From Alphaproteobacteria bacterium (GTDB lineage Bacteria > Pseudomonadota > Alphaproteobacteria > Caulobacterales > Maricaulaceae): a stretch of DNA of 7,238 nt. Position numbers and translations under genes: made by a program. The notes below the pieces were generated by a model. It did not search any database. It was not told where the DNA came from and was given only the letters and a program-made list of their open reading frames with translations. The stretch is taken from NCBI GenBank assembly GCA_030428405.1, contig JAUIEH010000130.1:1-7238 (forward strand), in the 5' to 3' direction. This document shows, piece by piece, positions 5,125-7,238 of the stretch (the stretch's first letter is position 1; every line of letters begins with the position of its first letter).

Positions 5125-7238
5125 ATGTCGAAAAAAATGCTGATCGACGCGGGCCACCCCGAAGAGACACGGGTTGTGGTCCTCGACGGCGGACGGGTCG
5201 AAGAATTTGATTACGAATCTTCGGCCAAACGCCAGCTGCGCGGCAATATCTATCTCGCGCAAGTCACTCGGGTAGAACCCTCTCTTCAAGCCGCCTTCGT
5301 CGAATATGGCGGCAACCGCCACGGCTTTCTCGCCTTCAACGAGATCCATCCGGATTATTACAAAATTCCGGATGCGGACCGAAAAGCTCTGCTTGAAGAA
5401 GAACAGGCCGCCCACTCCAAGGCCGCGCGCGAGGAAGACGACGAGCCCGCAGCCGACGGCGAAAACGCCGAAGCCGGCGAGGACGCCGACGACAACGGCG
5501 AAGAGAGCCCACGCCCGCGCGCGCGCTCTGGACCATCGCGCCGCTACAAAATTCAGGAAGTCATCAAGCGCCGTCAGCTTTTGCTGGTGCAGGTGGTCAA
5601 GGAAGAGCGCGGCAATAAAGGCGCTGCGCTGACGACTTATCTCTCGCTCGCCGGGCGCTATGGCGTGTTGATGCCGAACACCGCGCGCGGCGGCGGTATT
5701 TCGCGCAAGATCACCAGCGCGACCGACCGCAAGCGCCTGCGCAAGATCGTCGATGAATTCGACGTGCCCGACGGCATGGGCCTGATCGTGCGCACGGCCG
5801 GCGCCAAGCGCACCAAGACCGAAATCAAGCGCGATTACGAATCCCTGATGAAGCTGTGGACGCAGATCCGCGAGCGCACCCTCACCTCGGTCGCGCCCTG
5901 CCTCATTCATGAGGAAGACAATCTCGTCAAACGCGCCATTCGCGACCTCTACGACAAGGATGTCGAGAGCGTGCAGGTCGAAGGCGATGAAGCCTATCGC
6001 GAGGCGAAGGACTTCATCCGCATGCTGATGCCGAGCCATGCGAAGAAGGTGCAGCCTTATAAGGGCCATCAGCCGCTCTTCCTGCGTCATGGCGCCGAAC
6101 AGCAGCTTGAACAGATCTATAATCCGACGGTGACGCTGAAATCAGGCGGCTATCTGGTCATCAACCAGACCGAGGCGCTCGTCGCCATCGACGTGAACTC
6201 CGGCCGCTCCACGCGCGAACGCAATATCGAAGCGACGGCGCTCAAAACCAATCTGGAAGCGGCCGAAGAAGCCTGCCGCCAGTTCCGCCTGCGCGACCTC
6301 GCCGGCCTCCTCGTGATCGACTTCATCGACATGGAGGAAGCCAAGAATAATCGCGCAGTCGAAAAGAAAATGCGCGATTGTCTCAAGCGCGACCGCGCGC
6401 GCGTGCAGTCGAGCAAAATCTCCTCATTCGGACTAATGGAGCTGTCGCGTCAGCGTCGGCGCGCCAATCTGCTCGACGGCTCGCATGAGGCGTGTCCGAC
6501 CTGCAAAGGCCGCGGCATTCTGCGCTCTGTGGAATCGAGCGCGCTGCACGTGCTGCGCCGGATTGAAGAAGCCGGCGTCAAAGGCACCTCAGCGGTCATC
6601 CGCGTTTCCACGGCGAGCGACGTTGCGCTTTACATGCTCAACGAGAAGCGGCCGCATCTGAACGCCATTGGCGAACGCTACGGCATGCGGGTGATGGTCT
6701 CGGCGGACCCCGACCGCACCCCGCCCGATTGCGAAATCGAAGTCATTGAATCACGGCGCGCTGAAGATGCGCCGACGCCCGTCGAAGAAGCGCCGATCAT
6801 CGAAGATGAACCCGATATCGTCGAGGACATCGACGAAGAAGACGTCGAAGAGACCGCCGACGCAGACGCTGAACAGGAAAGCGCCAAACCCAAGCGTCGC
6901 CGCAGGCGCGGACGGCGCGGCGGCAAGGCTGCGGCCGAGCGCTCCGGCGAGGATGAAAGCACGGACGAAACCGGCGAATCCGAAGCTGAGGCTGAGGCTG
7001 AGGCTGAGGCCGATGCGGAAACCGACGCCGACGCTGAAGCTTCGGACGATCGGGACGATGGCGACGCCGATGCGGATGGCGAGCGCGCGAAGAAGCGCCG
7101 TCGGCGCGGACGGCGCGGTGGGCGCGGCCGTCGTTCGGGCGCACGCAATGAGGCTGAGCCGGAAGGCATGCGCGTCGTTGATCCGGAATCGGAAAGCGAA
7201 GCGGTGTCCGAGGCGGAGGCCTCTGAGCCCGCCGAGGA
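5125..7238 (+). CDS. rne: Ribonuclease E, catalytic domain and start of C-terminal scaffold; 3' end outside window
   Basis: RNase E is the single-strand-specific endonuclease that starts mRNA decay, processes rRNA and tRNA precursors and scaffolds the degradosome. The frame is open from ATG 5125 (MSKKMLIDAGHPEETRVVVL, the family start; GGAG 9 nt upstream) to the window end, 704 residues with no stop. The S1 region (about 36-170) holds an acidic insert (about 92-128). The 5'-sensor Arg223-Thr224 lies in VRTAG. The Mg-binding aspartates are Asp356 (AIDVNSG) and Asp399 (VIDFIDM). The Zn-link CPTCKGRG (Cys457, Cys460) supports tetramer formation. From about residue 545 the protein is disordered, alternating acidic stretches with Arg-rich RNA-binding blocks (588-601, 656-670). 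The scaffold end and any partner sites lie outside. Length and the C-terminal region exclude RNase G. It is divergent from amiC. All key residues match E. coli RNase E. Confidence 0.97.
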   Translation, partial: MSKKMLIDAGHPEETRVVVLDGGRVEEFDYESSAKRQLRGNIYLAQVTRVEPSLQAAFVEYGGNRHGFLAFNEIHPDYYKIPDADRKALLEEEQAAHSKAAREEDDEPAADGENAEAGEDADDNGEESPRPRARSGPSRRYKIQEVIKRRQLLLVQVVKEERGNKGAALTTYLSLAGRYGVLMPNTARGGGISRKITSATDRKRLRKIVDEFDVPDGMGLIVRTAGAKRTKTEIKRDYESLMKLWTQIRERTLTSVAPCLIHEEDNLVKRAIRDLYDKDVESVQVEGDEAYREAKDFIRMLMPSHAKKVQPYKGHQPLFLRHGAEQQLEQIYNPTVTLKSGGYLVINQTEALVAIDVNSGRSTRERNIEATALKTNLEAAEEACRQFRLRDLAGLLVIDFIDMEEAKNNRAVEKKMRDCLKRDRARVQSSKISSFGLMELSRQRRRANLLDGSHEACPTCKGRGILRSVESSALHVLRRIEEAGVKGTSAVIRVSTASDVALYMLNEKRPHLNAIGERYGMRVMVSADPDRTPPDCEIEVIESRRAEDAPTPVEEAPIIEDEPDIVEDIDEEDVEETADADAEQESAKPKRRRRRGRRGGKAAAERSGEDESTDETGESEAEAEAEAEADAETDADAEASDDRDDGDADADGERAKKRRRRGRRGGRGRRSGARNEAEPEGMRVVDPESESEAVSEAEASEPAE
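6886..7134 (+). repeat. Two copies of an Arg/Gly-rich block in the RNase E scaffold
   Basis: Residues 588-601 (KPKRRRRRGRRGGK; 6886-6927) and 656-670 (KKRRRRGRRGGRGRR; 7090-7134) share the core RRRRGRRGG. Their DNA is also similar, with GGCGCGGACGGCGCGG in common. The linker between them is strongly acidic. Arg-rich blocks of this kind bind RNA in RNase E scaffolds. The copies may come from internal duplication or from convergent low complexity. Confidence 0.7.
6985..7008 (+). repeat. (GCTGAG)x4 tandem repeat in the rne scaffold region
   Basis: Four perfect copies of the hexamer GCTGAG encode Ala-Glu repeated four times within an acidic disordered stretch between the two Arg-rich blocks. Six-base units keep the reading frame, so copy-number change would alter the length of the acidic linker without a frameshift. 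Confidence 0.9.

Noticed and set aside
4965..5210. A possible upstream ORF (ATG 4965, 81 residues) in the rne leader overlapping the rne start out of frame
   Set aside because: The product is Arg/Pro-rich as expected from a GC-rich shadow frame, the ribosome-binding site is poor, and it extends into rne coding sequence. Ribosome profiling could reopen it.
4900..6090. A 396-residue open frame on the minus strand opposite the rne start
   Set aside because: It lies antisense to the strongly conserved RNase E catalytic domain. It arises because GC-rich codon usage removes stops on the opposite strand, and its product shows no recognisable domain.
6678..7169. Minus-strand Ser/Ala-rich frames opposite the rne 3' part
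   Set aside because: They are the antisense readout of the Glu/Asp/Arg-rich RNase E scaffold.

Overview
The window is a conserved core-chromosome segment from a GC-rich alphaproteobacterium. The gene order (peptide chain release factor 2, class A penicillin-binding protein PBP1A, AMIN/Amidase_3 cell-wall amidase, and divergently ribonuclease E) is one I know from many Alphaproteobacteria. The RNase E N-terminus, with its acidic insert in the S1 region, and the PBP1A with a periplasmic OB-like domain also fit that class. A lineage near Caulobacterales, Hyphomonadaceae or Parvularculales is possible, but that is inference. I see no mobile element, CRISPR array, tRNA, rRNA or accessory island.

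Layout: positions 1-560 hold the 5' half of prfB on the minus strand, interrupted by a textbook programmed +1 frameshift site. Positions 561-665 are a short gap with two GC-rich hairpins. Positions 666-3362 hold the complete PBP1A gene (minus). A 74-bp gap follows, then the complete amidase gene at 3437-4642 (minus; possibly starting at 4672). Positions 4673-5124 form the divergent amidase/rne intergenic region. It carries a candidate promoter for each direction, a terminator-like hairpin inside a GGTTAA/TTAACC dyad, and a GC-rich, probably structured rne leader of about 320 nt. From 5125 to the window end runs rne on the plus strand. It lacks a stop in the window, so only its first 704 residues are seen.

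How the genes work together: PBP1A polymerises and crosslinks peptidoglycan, and the amidase cleaves septal peptidoglycan during daughter-cell separation, so the two form a wall-growth/wall-splitting pair. prfB lies downstream on the same strand and may be partly co-transcribed. RNase E is the mRNA-decay endonuclease and degradosome scaffold. Two of the four genes show signs of post-transcriptional self-control: prfB through its in-frame UGA with a Shine-Dalgarno-like stimulator (well supported), and rne through a long structured leader (hypothesis). There is no clear new multi-gene system here. The items most worth a second look are the rne leader with the divergent operator-like dyad, the unusually strong prfB frameshift stimulator, the T-rich tract near the amidase start, and low-complexity charged or collagen-like segments in PBP1A and RNase E.
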